In this document: positions 26,666-34,701 of the stretch, piece by piece
Position numbering within the stretch: position 1 is the first letter of the stretch
Layout of the letters: every line of letters begins with the position of its first letter
Assembly (NCBI RefSeq): GCF_902859855.1
Contig: NZ_CADIKH010000017.1
Coordinates: 110,903 to 174,902 of the forward strand
Direction: 5' to 3'
Source of the DNA: Paraburkholderia humisilvae
Lineage (GTDB): Bacteria > Pseudomonadota > Gammaproteobacteria > Burkholderiales > Burkholderiaceae
DNA: 64,000 nucleotides
Notes under the pieces: generated by a model
Database searches by the model: none
Told to the model about the DNA's origin: nothing
What the model saw: only the letters and a program-made list of their open reading frames with translations
Position numbers and translations under genes: made by a program

Positions 26666-27424
26666 TCAACTGAAACTGAGCAACTGGTTGGCCGACTGCT
26701 CGTTCTGGTCGGCGGTCTGCAGCATCTTCGTCTGCAACTGGAACTGGCGTGCGTTGGTGATCATCGACACCATCGCGGCAACCGGATTCACATTGCTGCC
26801 TTCCAGCGATCCCGACGCGACCTGCACGTTCGGATCCTGATCGGCCGGATTGCCGTCGGCCGGGCGAAACAGGCCGTCGTCGCCGCGCATCATCGTGTTC
26901 GCATCCGGGTTCACGAGCTTGATCTGATCGACCAGCGCAATCGCGTTCGGCGGATCCCCAGGCGCGAGCACGGACACGCTGCCGTCCTTGCCGATCGTCA
27001 CCTGGGACTCGGGCGGCACCGCAATCGGACCGCCGTTGCCGACGACCGGCAGATTGTTCGCGGTAACGATCTGGCCGTTCTCGTCGACGTGCAGATTACC
27101 GGCGCGCGTGTACGCTTCGTTGCCGTCCGGCGTCTGCACGGCAATCCAGCCCGGGCCCTGAATCGCGACGTCGAGCGGGTTGCCGGTCTGCGAGATCGGG
27201 CCCGGCGTGTAGTCCGAACCCGGCGTCGCGGACAGCACGAAGGTGCGCGTGGTCTGGTCGTTGACGCTCGAGCCGTCGCCGAAGCTCATCGGCACGGAAC
27301 GGAAGTTCGCGAGCTGCGCGCGAAAGCCGGTGGTCGACGCATTCGCAAGGTTGTTCGCGACGACGGCCTGCTGGTCGAGCGCCTGCGTGGCGCCCGTCAT
27401 CGCGGTGTAGATCAGTCGGTCCAT
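26666..27424 (-). CDS. flgF: flagellar proximal rod protein FlgF
   Basis: 252-aa proximal rod subunit. Seen: MDRLIYTAMTGATQALDQQAVVANNLANASTTGFRAQ at the start, DVAIQGPGWIAVQTPDGNEAYTRAG, and the C-terminal GSLEGSNVNPVAAMVSMITNARQFQLQTKMLQTADQNE. Length matches E. coli FlgF (251 aa). It is 50 nt from flgE and 57 nt from flgG. Confidence 0.97.
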   Translation of the reverse strand: MDRLIYTAMTGATQALDQQAVVANNLANASTTGFRAQLANFRSVPMSFGDGSSVNDQTTRTFVLSATPGSDYTPGPISQTGNPLDVAIQGPGWIAVQTPDGNEAYTRAGNLHVDENGQIVTANNLPVVGNGGPIAVPPESQVTIGKDGSVSVLAPGDPPNAIALVDQIKLVNPDANTMMRGDDGLFRPADGNPADQDPNVQVASGSLEGSNVNPVAAMVSMITNARQFQLQTKMLQTADQNEQSANQLLSFS

Positions 27425-27474
27425 GACTTGCTCGTGTCCTTGTCAGGATTTCGCGGCAGCTTACGGTTGCCGCG

Positions 27475-28731
27475 TTACAGGTTGATCAGGGTCTGGTCGA
27501 TCGTCTGCTGCGTCTTGATCGTCTGCGCGTTCGCCTGATAGTTGCGCTGCGCGGTAATCAGATCGACGAGCGAATTGGTCAGGTCGACGTTCGACGTTTC
27601 GACGGCGCTGCCTTGCACGGAGCCGAGGTTCGACGAACCCGGCACGCCGATTTGCGGCTGACCCGACTGGCTCGTCTCCGCGAACTGGTTGTTGCCGAGG
27701 TTCTGCAGGCCGTTCGGATTCGCAAAGTTCGCCAGCAGCACTTGACCGAGGATCGCGGTACGGCCGTCGCTGTAGTTGCCGGTGATCGTGCCGTCATCGC
27801 CGATCGAGAAGTTCGACAGCTGCGACGTGCCAAAGCCATCCGTCGTGGTCGCGGACGTTTGGGCGCTGCCGTTGCCGCCGGCGCCGAACTGGGTCAAGCC
27901 GGCCATGTTGAGCGACACGTTCTGGGCTGCGGCGCCGTCGGTGTTCGGAACGTTGATCGAGAACACACCGGGTGTCGCGGTCGCATTGCCCGCCGGGTCG
28001 GCGGACGACACCAGCGCGCCCGTCGAATCGAACGTCATGCTGCCGAGGTCGGTCGGCGCGGTGCCCGCCGGGCCCGCGAACACTTCCCACGTGTTGGCAG
28101 TCGGACTCTTCACGAAGTACAGGTTGACCTTGGTCGTCGCGCCGAGGGAATCGACCGTACTGACCGACGTCGTGAAGGTATAGCTATCCGGGTCCTGGAA
28201 ATTGAACGGTGTGTTCGTCGGCTGCGATGCCGCCGCGTCCAGGTTGATGCCGAAGGTCGCTTCCGTGGTCGCGACGGGCGGCAACAGGCTCGCATTGGGA
28301 ATCTGGATCGGCACGACCGAGCCGGTTTGCAGCTGGCCCTGTGCGTTCGCCTGGAAGCCCATCACCTCGTTGCCTTCGGCGTCGACGATAAAGCCGTTCT
28401 TGTCCTCGATGAACTGGCCGTTACGCGAGTACGTAACCGAGCCGTTCGGGTTCTGCATCTGGAAGAAGCCGTTACCGTTGATCGCCATGTTGGTCGGGCT
28501 GCCGGTGGTCGTCACCTGGCCCTGCGAGAAATCCTGCTGCACACCGGCGAGGCGCGTACCGATACCAATCTGATTGTTGACCGCGGTCGCGATCGAGTTC
28601 GCGTATAGATCAGCGAATACGGCCGTGCTCTGCTTGAAGCCAACGGTTTGCGCGTTGGCAATATTGTTGCCGACCACGTCGAGGTCGTTGGTTGCGGCCG
28701 CCAGACCGCTCAAGCCTTGCTGATAACTCAT
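27475..28731 (-). CDS. flgE: flagellar hook protein FlgE
   Basis: 418-aa hook subunit. Seen: SYQQGLSGLAAATNDLDVVGNNIANAQTVGFKQS, the FlgE body (MAINGNGFFQMQNPNGSVTYSRNGQF, FNFQDPDSYTFTTSVSTVDSLG) and the C-terminus GSAVETSNVDLTNSLVDLITAQRNYQANAQTIKTQQ. Length is near that of enteric FlgE (about 402 aa). The two FliK-family rulers in this window would set its final assembled length. Confidence 0.97.
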   Translation of the reverse strand: MSYQQGLSGLAAATNDLDVVGNNIANAQTVGFKQSTAVFADLYANSIATAVNNQIGIGTRLAGVQQDFSQGQVTTTGSPTNMAINGNGFFQMQNPNGSVTYSRNGQFIEDKNGFIVDAEGNEVMGFQANAQGQLQTGSVVPIQIPNASLLPPVATTEATFGINLDAAASQPTNTPFNFQDPDSYTFTTSVSTVDSLGATTKVNLYFVKSPTANTWEVFAGPAGTAPTDLGSMTFDSTGALVSSADPAGNATATPGVFSINVPNTDGAAAQNVSLNMAGLTQFGAGGNGSAQTSATTTDGFGTSQLSNFSIGDDGTITGNYSDGRTAILGQVLLANFANPNGLQNLGNNQFAETSQSGQPQIGVPGSSNLGSVQGSAVETSNVDLTNSLVDLITAQRNYQANAQTIKTQQTIDQTLINL

Positions 28732-28755
28732 GTTGCGCTCCGAATCGAATGAGAA

Positions 28756-29481
28756 TCAAAGGATGCCCGAGGGGCCGCCGTTCAATGGGATGGTCTGACC
28801 GTTCGCCAAGGTCAGGCCCGGTGTGCCGTCCGCCTGCGTAACGACGCTTACCACCGTGATGCCGGTCAGGGCGACCGGCGCGTTGGCACCGGTCGCGGTA
28901 CCGCCCGCGTCCGTCACCGTAAACGTGTAGTTGCCCGTCGGCAGCGCAGCGCCGGTGTCGTCGACCGGCTTGAAGCCCGGGACCGGAATGACGCCAGCCG
29001 GCTGCGAGCCGAGATCGATCGTCCGCACCACCGCACCGGTCGAGTCCGAGATCTGCAACCGCAGGTCCGACGCGGCGGCCGGCAGCTTGATGCCGAACGG
29101 CGACGAGGCTTCCGTGGTACTCGTCGTACCGTCGGCGTTCGTGGGGAAATCGACCGTGAACGTATTGCCCGGCACGAGCACGGTGCGCCCGATCAGCGAC
29201 GCCGACTGGCCTGCCTCGGTCGCCGACAGTTGCGACGACAGCGACGTCAGCGACTGGTTGAGCTGCGCAATGCCGCTCACCGTGTCGATCTGCGCGAGCT
29301 GCGACGTCATCTGCGAGCTGTCCATCGGCGCGGTCGGGTCCTGGTTCTGCAACTGCGTGACAAGCAGTTTCAGGAACGTCTGCTGCAAATCCGCCGCGGA
29401 CGTGCCTGCCGAATTCGCGCCCATCGTGTCGTTCGGCGTGGTGTTGGTCGTGGTGCCGCTGCTTCCAATTGGCGAGCTCAA
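28756..29481 (-). CDS. flgD: flagellar hook capping protein FlgD
   Basis: 241-aa hook cap scaffold, exported and discarded after hook completion. Seen: the N-terminal FlgD motif TFLKLLVTQLQNQDPTAPMDSSQMTSQLAQIDTVSGIAQLN, then Fn3/tudor-like hook-cap domains (DLRLQISDSTGAVVRTIDLG, GNYTFTVTDAGG). Length is slightly above E. coli FlgD (231 aa). It precedes flgE by 24 nt in the transcript. Confidence 0.97.
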   Translation of the reverse strand: MSSPIGSSGTTTNTTPNDTMGANSAGTSAADLQQTFLKLLVTQLQNQDPTAPMDSSQMTSQLAQIDTVSGIAQLNQSLTSLSSQLSATEAGQSASLIGRTVLVPGNTFTVDFPTNADGTTSTTEASSPFGIKLPAAASDLRLQISDSTGAVVRTIDLGSQPAGVIPVPGFKPVDDTGAALPTGNYTFTVTDAGGTATGANAPVALTGITVVSVVTQADGTPGLTLANGQTIPLNGGPSGIL

Positions 29482-29491
29482 AAGGTTCTCC

Positions 29492-29914
29492 TCACGTACC
29501 GATCGTCAGCGTCTTCAACATCAGGGTCTTCGCGGTGTTCAGCGTCTCGACGTTGGCCTGGTACGAGCGCGACGCCGAGATCATGTTCACCATCTCCTGC
29601 ACCGGATCGACGTTCGGCCCGGTCACGTAGCCGTCCGCGTTCGCCGCCGGGTTGCTCGGGTCGTACGTCGTTTTCATCGGCGTCGGATCGTCGACCACGC
29701 CGGTCACCTGCACGCCGCCGACCTGTTGCCCCGAAGCCGAGCGCGCGCCGCCGAGCGGATCGACCGCGAACACGACCTGCTTCGCGCGATACGGCTGGCC
29801 GTCCGGACCGGTCGTGCTGTCCGCGTTCGCCAGATTCGACGCGGTGACGTTCAGGCGCTGCGACTCCGCCGTCAGCGCCGAACCCGCCACCTTGAAGATG
29901 TTCATCAATGACAT
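29492..29914 (-). CDS. flgC: flagellar proximal rod protein FlgC
   Basis: 140-aa proximal rod subunit. Seen: MSLMNIFKVAGSALTAESQRLNVTASNLANADSTTGPDGQPYRAKQVVF and the C-terminal GYVTGPNVDPVQEMVNMISASRSYQANVETLNTAKTLMLKTL. A GGAGG ribosome site lies before the ATG. The gap to flgB is 147 bp, larger than others in this operon, with nothing recognisable in it. Confidence 0.97.
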   Translation of the reverse strand: MSLMNIFKVAGSALTAESQRLNVTASNLANADSTTGPDGQPYRAKQVVFAVDPLGGARSASGQQVGGVQVTGVVDDPTPMKTTYDPSNPAANADGYVTGPNVDPVQEMVNMISASRSYQANVETLNTAKTLMLKTLTIGT

Positions 29915-30061
29915 GGCTTTTCGAGCCTCCTTCGTGATTCAACCCGTAGCGTTAATTGAGTGCTGCCGTTCGTGCGTTGCTGTTCTTGTGTCGCGCGGCG
30001 TCCTGCTGTTCGTCGTGTGGACTGCGGCGTTGGCCACGCATGTATCCGTGCATGGGCTCCG

Positions 30062-30547
30062 TTAGCTGCCGGACGTGATTGCCGACAGCAAGCCCTTGAT
30101 CTGCGACGACACCAGCGTCATCCCCGATTCGAGATGCAGCGTGTTGTCGGCGAACTGCACGCGTTCCGAGTCGAGGTCGACTGTGTTGCCATCGAGCGCG
30201 GGCTGCACCGGAATCCGGTACTTCAGCTGGCCGTAGTCTTCGACCGAGCCCCCGGTCGGGATCAGCTTCGCCTTGCCTGCCATATGACCCGACGCGGTGG
30301 TGGCAAGCGTCATTCCACTCGTCACGCCGGCCGGCTGCGTCATCTGGAGCGGCGCCGCACCGGAGCTGGGCTGGCCGTCCGCCTTGCGCAACGCGCCGGC
30401 AAGCGACGACGCAAAGTTGATGTCACGCGCCTTGTAGTTCGGCGTGTCGGCGTTCGCGATATTCGACGACAGCACCTCCTGCCGGTAGGCGCGTACGTCG
30501 AGCGCTTCCTTGTTGAACGCAAAGTCCTGGTCGAGCTTGTCAAGCAT
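30062..30547 (-). CDS. flgB: flagellar proximal rod protein FlgB
   Basis: 161-aa proximal rod subunit and first gene of flgBCDEFGHIJ. Seen: DQDFAFNKEALDVRAYRQEVLSSNIANADTPNYKARDINFASSL, then ELD-type rod C-terminus with NTVDLDSERVQFADNTLHLESGMTLVSSQIKGLLSAI. The 274-bp region between it and the divergent flgA should hold both early promoters; no clear box was read. Confidence 0.97.
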   Translation of the reverse strand: MLDKLDQDFAFNKEALDVRAYRQEVLSSNIANADTPNYKARDINFASSLAGALRKADGQPSSGAAPLQMTQPAGVTSGMTLATTASGHMAGKAKLIPTGGSVEDYGQLKYRIPVQPALDGNTVDLDSERVQFADNTLHLESGMTLVSSQIKGLLSAITSGS

Positions 30548-30821
30548 CGTGCGTATCTCCGTCTGAACGGTCCGCGATCATGTTTGGCTGTCGCCCCGCG
30601 TCTGCGTGCCGCGGCAGGTGACCAGCAGCGGCACGGGCGATACGCGGAGGCTTTTTCGCATGGAGTGCATCTTAGGGGCGCGATGCAAGAGCCAATTGAA
30701 CGAATAGCTGGGGAAGCCCCCCTCTATTCAACGTTTGCCAGGAGGGGGCGCTCTCTAGAATGCGTTTCGTACCCGCAAGTCCCGCTGCGCGTCGTTCTGT
30801 TATCGATTCTGGAGAATTGCC

Positions 30822-32399
30822 ATGGCCCTGCCCGCTTTCGCTGCTCTGCCCGGCGTGTCTCGCGCCGCGCGGCTGCACGGCGCGGCGCGGCAAGCGTTAC
30901 GCGCGTCGCGGGTCGGCGCGCTGCTCACCATTGCGTTGCCCGGGCTTGCGTTGACGGTGATCGCCGCGTTGCCGGTCACGGTTTACGCACAGGACAATGG
31001 CGGCCCGATCGTGATCCCGGGTCCCGGTGAAAAGAATCCCGCTGATGCGCAGGCACTGGTTGCGCGCATGGGCATGACGCCTCATAGCGCGCAGCCGAGC
31101 GCGGCAGCGCTCGCCGCGCTGCGGCCAACACCCGCCTCCCAGCGCGTGGCGGACCCCGACGACGGCCAGATCGTGATTCCCGGAACCGCCGAGCCCGGCA
31201 ATCTGACTGGCGACGGCGGTTATCCCGCCAACGCCGCTAGCGCGACACGCGGGACCGTCACGAGCGGCACCGTGACGATTTCCAACGCGGCGCCCGGCAT
31301 GCCGGTAACCCTGCAGCGCGTGAACATGCCGCCGGCGGCAAACCGCGTGGCGCCGGTGGTCGTCAGCAATGCGCAAGCGCGCTACAGCCCGCCGGCTTCC
31401 GATATCGGCGCAGCCGATGCAGCAGACGCCTCGGCGCCGGTCGTGATCGAGCCGCTTTCGGCCCGCGGTGAGCCGCCTCAGTTGGGCGGGCCCGGTGGAA
31501 CGGCAGCGGTCAAAACCCAGCTGGTCGCGGCAAAGGCCGCGCCGGCACAGCCTGCGCCGGCGGAACAAGCGAGCGCCGCTGGACCAGCCGCGCGGGCCGC
31601 CGTAGCACCGGCCACCCAGACGGCCGTCGCGCAGACTGCTCAACGGCCTGCGCAATCGGCACAGATCGCGCAGTTGCAGGCCGCGCGTTATGCACAGCGC
31701 ACGGTCGCGGCAGGCAACGCCGTTCCTGCGGCCGCCTTCACCGCCGCTGCCAGCTCCGACGCCGCGGCAGCCGCCGGCCAGCAAGACCCCGAGTCGATCC
31801 GCGCGACGGCGCTTGCTTTCCTGCAGCAGCAAACGGCCGGACTGCCCGGCAAGATCACGATTACCGTCGCGCCCGGATTTCAGCGCGGCCTCGCGGCCTG
31901 CACCGCACTCGAGCCATTCTTGCCGGTCGGCGCGCGTTTGTGGGGGCGCACGTCGGTCGGCGTGCGCTGCGCGGGCGCGCGTCCGTGGACGATCTATCTG
32001 CAGGCGCGCATTTCGCTGCTGGCGACCTACTACACCGCGGCGCGGCAGATCGCGCCAGGCGAGACGCTGTCGGCCGCGGATCTCGTCGCGCACGATGGCG
32101 ACCTTGCGGTTCTGCCGCAAACGGTGATCACCGATCCGTCGCAGGCGGTGGGCGCGGTCGCGCTGCAGCGCATCGGCACCGGGATGCCGCTGCGTCAGGA
32201 CACGCTGAGGAGCGCGGCGTCGGTGACCGCCGGACAGACGGTGCGCGTCGTTGCGTCGGGCGACGGATTCACGATTTCGGCGGAAGGCAGCGCGATGAAC
32301 AACGCGGCGCCGGGCCAGCAGGTGCGCGTCAAGACCACCAACGGCCAGATCGTCACCGGCGTGGTGAAGGACGGAGCAACCGTCGAGATCCAGATGTAA
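30822..32399 (+). CDS. flgA: P-ring assembly chaperone FlgA, with long N-terminal extension
   Basis: Periplasmic chaperone for FlgI. Seen: the FlgA/SAF domain occupies about residues 320-525 (ESIRATALAFLQQQTAGLPGKITITVAPG, GARPWTIYLQARISLLATYYTAARQIAPGETLSAADL, GQTVRVVASGDGFTISAEGSAMNNAAPGQQVRVKTTNGQIVTGVV). In front lies a signal-like segment and about 270 residues rich in Ala/Pro, with a repeated (Q/P)IVIPG motif near residues 64 and 116. At 525 aa it is more than twice E. coli FlgA (219 aa). GGAGAA precedes the ATG. It is divergent from flgB and upstream of flgM. Confidence 0.94.
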   Translation: MALPAFAALPGVSRAARLHGAARQALRASRVGALLTIALPGLALTVIAALPVTVYAQDNGGPIVIPGPGEKNPADAQALVARMGMTPHSAQPSAAALAALRPTPASQRVADPDDGQIVIPGTAEPGNLTGDGGYPANAASATRGTVTSGTVTISNAAPGMPVTLQRVNMPPAANRVAPVVVSNAQARYSPPASDIGAADAADASAPVVIEPLSARGEPPQLGGPGGTAAVKTQLVAAKAAPAQPAPAEQASAAGPAARAAVAPATQTAVAQTAQRPAQSAQIAQLQAARYAQRTVAAGNAVPAAAFTAAASSDAAAAAGQQDPESIRATALAFLQQQTAGLPGKITITVAPGFQRGLAACTALEPFLPVGARLWGRTSVGVRCAGARPWTIYLQARISLLATYYTAARQIAPGETLSAADLVAHDGDLAVLPQTVITDPSQAVGAVALQRIGTGMPLRQDTLRSAASVTAGQTVRVVASGDGFTISAEGSAMNNAAPGQQVRVKTTNGQIVTGVVKDGATVEIQM

Positions 32400-32422
32400 G
32401 TGCAGTTACCGCGTAACAGACG

Positions 32423-32518
32423 GCGGCGACAACGGCACGCCGAACGCGGCGACAAGCGGTTTCAGGCGGCGTCAAGGAGCATCAAGCGGCGACAACAGAC
32501 GGCGACAGGCGGCACCAA
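32423..32518 (+). repeat. five degenerate copies of a GCGGCGACAA unit between flgA and flgM
   Basis: GCGGCGACAA at 32423, 32446 and 32486, GCGGCGTCAA at 32466, and GCGGCACCAA at 32509. Copies are spaced 23, 20, 20 and 23 nt, about two helical turns. The stretch is non-coding and lies 60 nt upstream of the flgM promoter. Confidence 0.6.
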
Positions 32519-32577
32519 GCCGCTCCAGATCACGGAGAAGGCAGCAGAAGCGGGAAACTGACGGTCTCCGGTTGGGC

Positions 32578-32605
32578 TAAAGTTTCGGCTGGCGATTGCC
32601 GATAT
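32578..32605 (+). promoter_or_regulatory. sigma-28 (FliA) promoter for flgM
   Basis: -35 TAAAGTTT (32578-32585), 12-nt spacer, -10 GCCGATAT (32598-32605). Fifteen of 16 positions match the enteric consensus; the spacer is one base longer. The flgM GTG is at 32634, so the leader is short. FliA driving its own anti-sigma factor gives the usual feedback. Confidence 0.85.
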
Positions 32606-32633
32606 CAAGGTCAAATCGTTCAGGAAGCCCATC

Positions 32634-32975
32634 GTGAAAGTCGATTCCAGCACCAATCCGAATCTGTCGCCGCTAAATGGCGGCGTGCAGCGCAGTCAGC
32701 AGGGCGAAACCGCCGCAGCTGGCACGAGCGGCGCAGGAACTGCGGCGCCGGCCACGAGCGGCGGCGCGGCCGCGGATGTCAACCTGTCGGCGCTGGCGGG
32801 CCAGTTGCGTAGCCTCGCGGCGTCCGGCTCGGCCGACATCGACACCGCGCATGTCGAGTCGATCAAGCAGGCGATCCGCGAAGGCACGCTGCAAATCGAT
32901 CCGTCGAAGATTGCCGATGGCGTGCTGGAAACCGCACGCAGCCTGCTGCAAGGCAACCCGCCCGCCGGCAACTGA
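32634..32975 (+). CDS. flgM: anti-sigma-28 factor FlgM
   Basis: 113-aa exported inhibitor of FliA. Seen: disordered, Ser/Gly/Ala-rich N-terminal half and the C-terminal sigma-binding part (LSALAGQLRSLAASGSADIDTAHVESIKQAIREGTLQIDPSKIADGVLETARSLL), with the IKQAIREGTLQIDPSKIADG motif. The start is GTG with AGGAAG upstream. A sigma-28 promoter is directly in front. Slightly longer than E. coli FlgM (97 aa). Confidence 0.95.
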   Translation: MKVDSSTNPNLSPLNGGVQRSQQGETAAAGTSGAGTAAPATSGGAAADVNLSALAGQLRSLAASGSADIDTAHVESIKQAIREGTLQIDPSKIADGVLETARSLLQGNPPAGN

Positions 32976-33073
32976 GCGTCCATCCGTTGTTTCCGAGGGC
33001 GCTCTTTCTGCCGGAAGGCATGTAAAACCTGCGCCGCCCGCGATCTGCGGGCGGAACAACGTTTGAGTGAGTG

Positions 33074-33520
33074 ATGAAAGACGCCCTGCTTGACACCATC
33101 ATCGACGAATACGCAACCGTCGAAGCCTTCGCCTCCCTGCTCGTCTACGAACAACAAGCGCTGTCGACCGCGTGGCCGGGCGAGGTGCTCAAGCCGATCG
33201 TCGAACAGAAAACCTCGATGGCCGACAAGCTCTCGATGCTCGAGCGCACGCGCGATGCGCAATTGCGCGAGCGCGGCCTACCCGCCGGGAAGCGGGGCAT
33301 GGATCTCGCGGCGGCAAAGGACGCGCGTCTGAATGAGCACTGGAGCGCGCTGCAGAAATCGGCGGAACGGGCGCGCATGCTCAACTTCAATAACGGCCTG
33401 ATGATCCGCACGCGCATGGACTACAACCGCCGCATTCTGGCGGTGCTGCGCGGCACGCCCGAAAAAGCGGCAAGCTTCTACGGCCCGGACGGCAAGGTGC
33501 CGTCGCACTACGGCGTATAG
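33074..33520 (+). CDS. flgN: flagellar chaperone FlgN
   Basis: 148-aa cytosolic chaperone of FlgK and FlgL. Seen: helical protein with TVEAFASLLVYEQQALSTAWPGEVLKPIVEQKTSMADKLSMLERTRDAQL and a C-terminal ARMLNFNNGLMIRTRMDYNRRILAVLRG. ATG 33074 is preceded by an overlapping GTG (33071); the ATG is the simpler choice. It ends 17 bp from the stop of the convergent nucleotidyltransferase-fold gene. Confidence 0.94.
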   Translation: MKDALLDTIIDEYATVEAFASLLVYEQQALSTAWPGEVLKPIVEQKTSMADKLSMLERTRDAQLRERGLPAGKRGMDLAAAKDARLNEHWSALQKSAERARMLNFNNGLMIRTRMDYNRRILAVLRGTPEKAASFYGPDGKVPSHYGV

Positions 33521-33537
33521 ACGAGCCGTTTCGCGCG

Positions 33538-34575
33538 CTATCCGGCGCCGCCCAGGTCGGCCAGAAAATCCCGCGCGCGTTCAGACAGATCCAGCTCGAA
33601 GTTCAGCACAAGCGCCGCGGCTGTCGCTACGCGCGGCCGTGCTTTCTTCTCGAGCCGCGCTGCCGCCTCGTCCAGCGAGTCGGGGAAGCGCTCCATCAGC
33701 GCATCGATCAGCACCGCCGCCTGGCGGCGGTCCTTGCCGGCCTTCGCGGCAAATGACGGGCCGCGCAGCGTGCTGACAATCAGTTTGTGAAGCGCAAATC
33801 TCGCGGGGTCCGGCAGCGTGACCGGGACCGCATGCTCCTTGCCAAGTACGAAACTGCTCGCCGATTCCGACAACAGATACCTGAAGTACGGCAACCCGGT
33901 CGCGTGCGCGCGCAAATGAGCCAGCGGTTTGGTCTCGTAGGCTTCGGTGCCGGGCACGAGCAGATCGACTTTCAGCGGTTGCCCGCGCGCCTTGAAGGAG
34001 GTGGCGGGCCTGCGCGAATCGAGCTCCGGGACCTCGAGAAAAGGCAGGCTGCTGTCGCGCAGAATGTCGAGAAAACTGCGATTTTGCGGAATCGCGACCG
34101 AGATGGCGCCTGTGCTGCCAATGTCGATGTCCTCGGTCCGGTAGTTCGCCGTCATCCGTACGCCAAGGCCGTTCAACAGCGCGCCGAATGCGTGCGAGCC
34201 GACCAGCACGCCACCGTGGCTGAAGATACCTGCGTTGTAAAGCGTGGCGATCGTGAGGGCAGCGGAGTTGTCGGCAGCGGCAAAGCCGGCCTTGCGCAAT
34301 ACCTGAACGTCGGCCGCCAGCGCGCGCATTTGCACGCTTTCCTGCATTTTCGCTTCGAGCGCGGCATTGGTTTCCGGTTCGCCGGCGCGGCCCAGCAAGA
34401 GTTCGACGCGCTTGCCGGATGCGAGATAGACGCGCCAGTAGACATAGGTTTTCCCGCCGACGATCTTGCGCCCGGCCGAGCCCGGCGAATGAAGCGCGAT
34501 GTGCGTTTGCGCAGCGGCGCGCTCGGCAACCGAAGCGTATAGCGTTTGCAGCGCGTCGTTGTAGAAGGTCGGCAT
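33538..34575 (-). CDS. GSU2403-type nucleotidyltransferase-fold protein
   Basis: 345-aa protein I place in the GSU2403-like nucleotidyltransferase-fold family. Seen: an N-terminal domain with KTYVYWRVYLASGKRVELLLG at about residues 42-62, then an NTase-like core at about 130-260: VLVGSHAFGALLNGLGV (the GS motif), TEDIDIGS (a D-x-D pair), LKVDLLVPG (third acidic strand), and a helical C-terminus. The motif order is that of polymerase-beta-like NTases, but activity is unproven. It has no flagellar role that I know of and sits between flgN and fliA. Its upstream gap carries two 31-bp palindromes. No clear ribosome site is seen before the ATG. Confidence 0.75.
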   Translation of the reverse strand: MPTFYNDALQTLYASVAERAAAQTHIALHSPGSAGRKIVGGKTYVYWRVYLASGKRVELLLGRAGEPETNAALEAKMQESVQMRALAADVQVLRKAGFAAADNSAALTIATLYNAGIFSHGGVLVGSHAFGALLNGLGVRMTANYRTEDIDIGSTGAISVAIPQNRSFLDILRDSSLPFLEVPELDSRRPATSFKARGQPLKVDLLVPGTEAYETKPLAHLRAHATGLPYFRYLLSESASSFVLGKEHAVPVTLPDPARFALHKLIVSTLRGPSFAAKAGKDRRQAAVLIDALMERFPDSLDEAAARLEKKARPRVATAAALVLNFELDLSERARDFLADLGGAG

Positions 34576-34586
34576 GGCGAAAGCGG

Positions 34587-34617
34587 TTATACCCTACGAT
34601 CCAATTGTAGGGTATAA
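34587..34617 (-). promoter_or_regulatory. operator-like palindrome 1 before the nucleotidyltransferase gene
   Basis: Perfect 11-bp arms TTATACCCTAC (34587-34597) and GTAGGGTATAA (34607-34617) around 9 nt. It lies 11 nt upstream of the start codon. A second copy is centred 49 bp further upstream; the centres share GATCnAATnG in the same orientation. Confidence 0.7.
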
Positions 34618-34635
34618 AACTGGTCACTGCCAGAC

Positions 34636-34666
34636 TTATACCCCAAGATCAAATCGTGGGGTATAA
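34636..34666 (-). promoter_or_regulatory. operator-like palindrome 2 before the nucleotidyltransferase gene
   Basis: Perfect 10-bp arms TTATACCCCA (34636-34645) and TGGGGTATAA (34657-34666) around 11 nt, with an inner GAT/ATC pair. Same 31-bp span as palindrome 1. It lies 36 nt past the fliA stop; lack of a T-run argues against it being only a terminator. Confidence 0.7.
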
Positions 34667-34701
34667 ACTCCCGCCAAACCCTTGTCGGGTGGCCCTCCTG
34701 T

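Noticed and set aside
30690..30775. Imperfect inverted repeat of C- and G-runs between flgB and flgA
   Set aside because: Arms mismatch and the loop is uneven; it may be chance in GC-rich DNA.
34636..34666. Reading palindrome 2 as the fliA terminator
   Set aside because: No T-run follows, and a second, nearly identical copy lies further on next to the next start codon, which points to operators.
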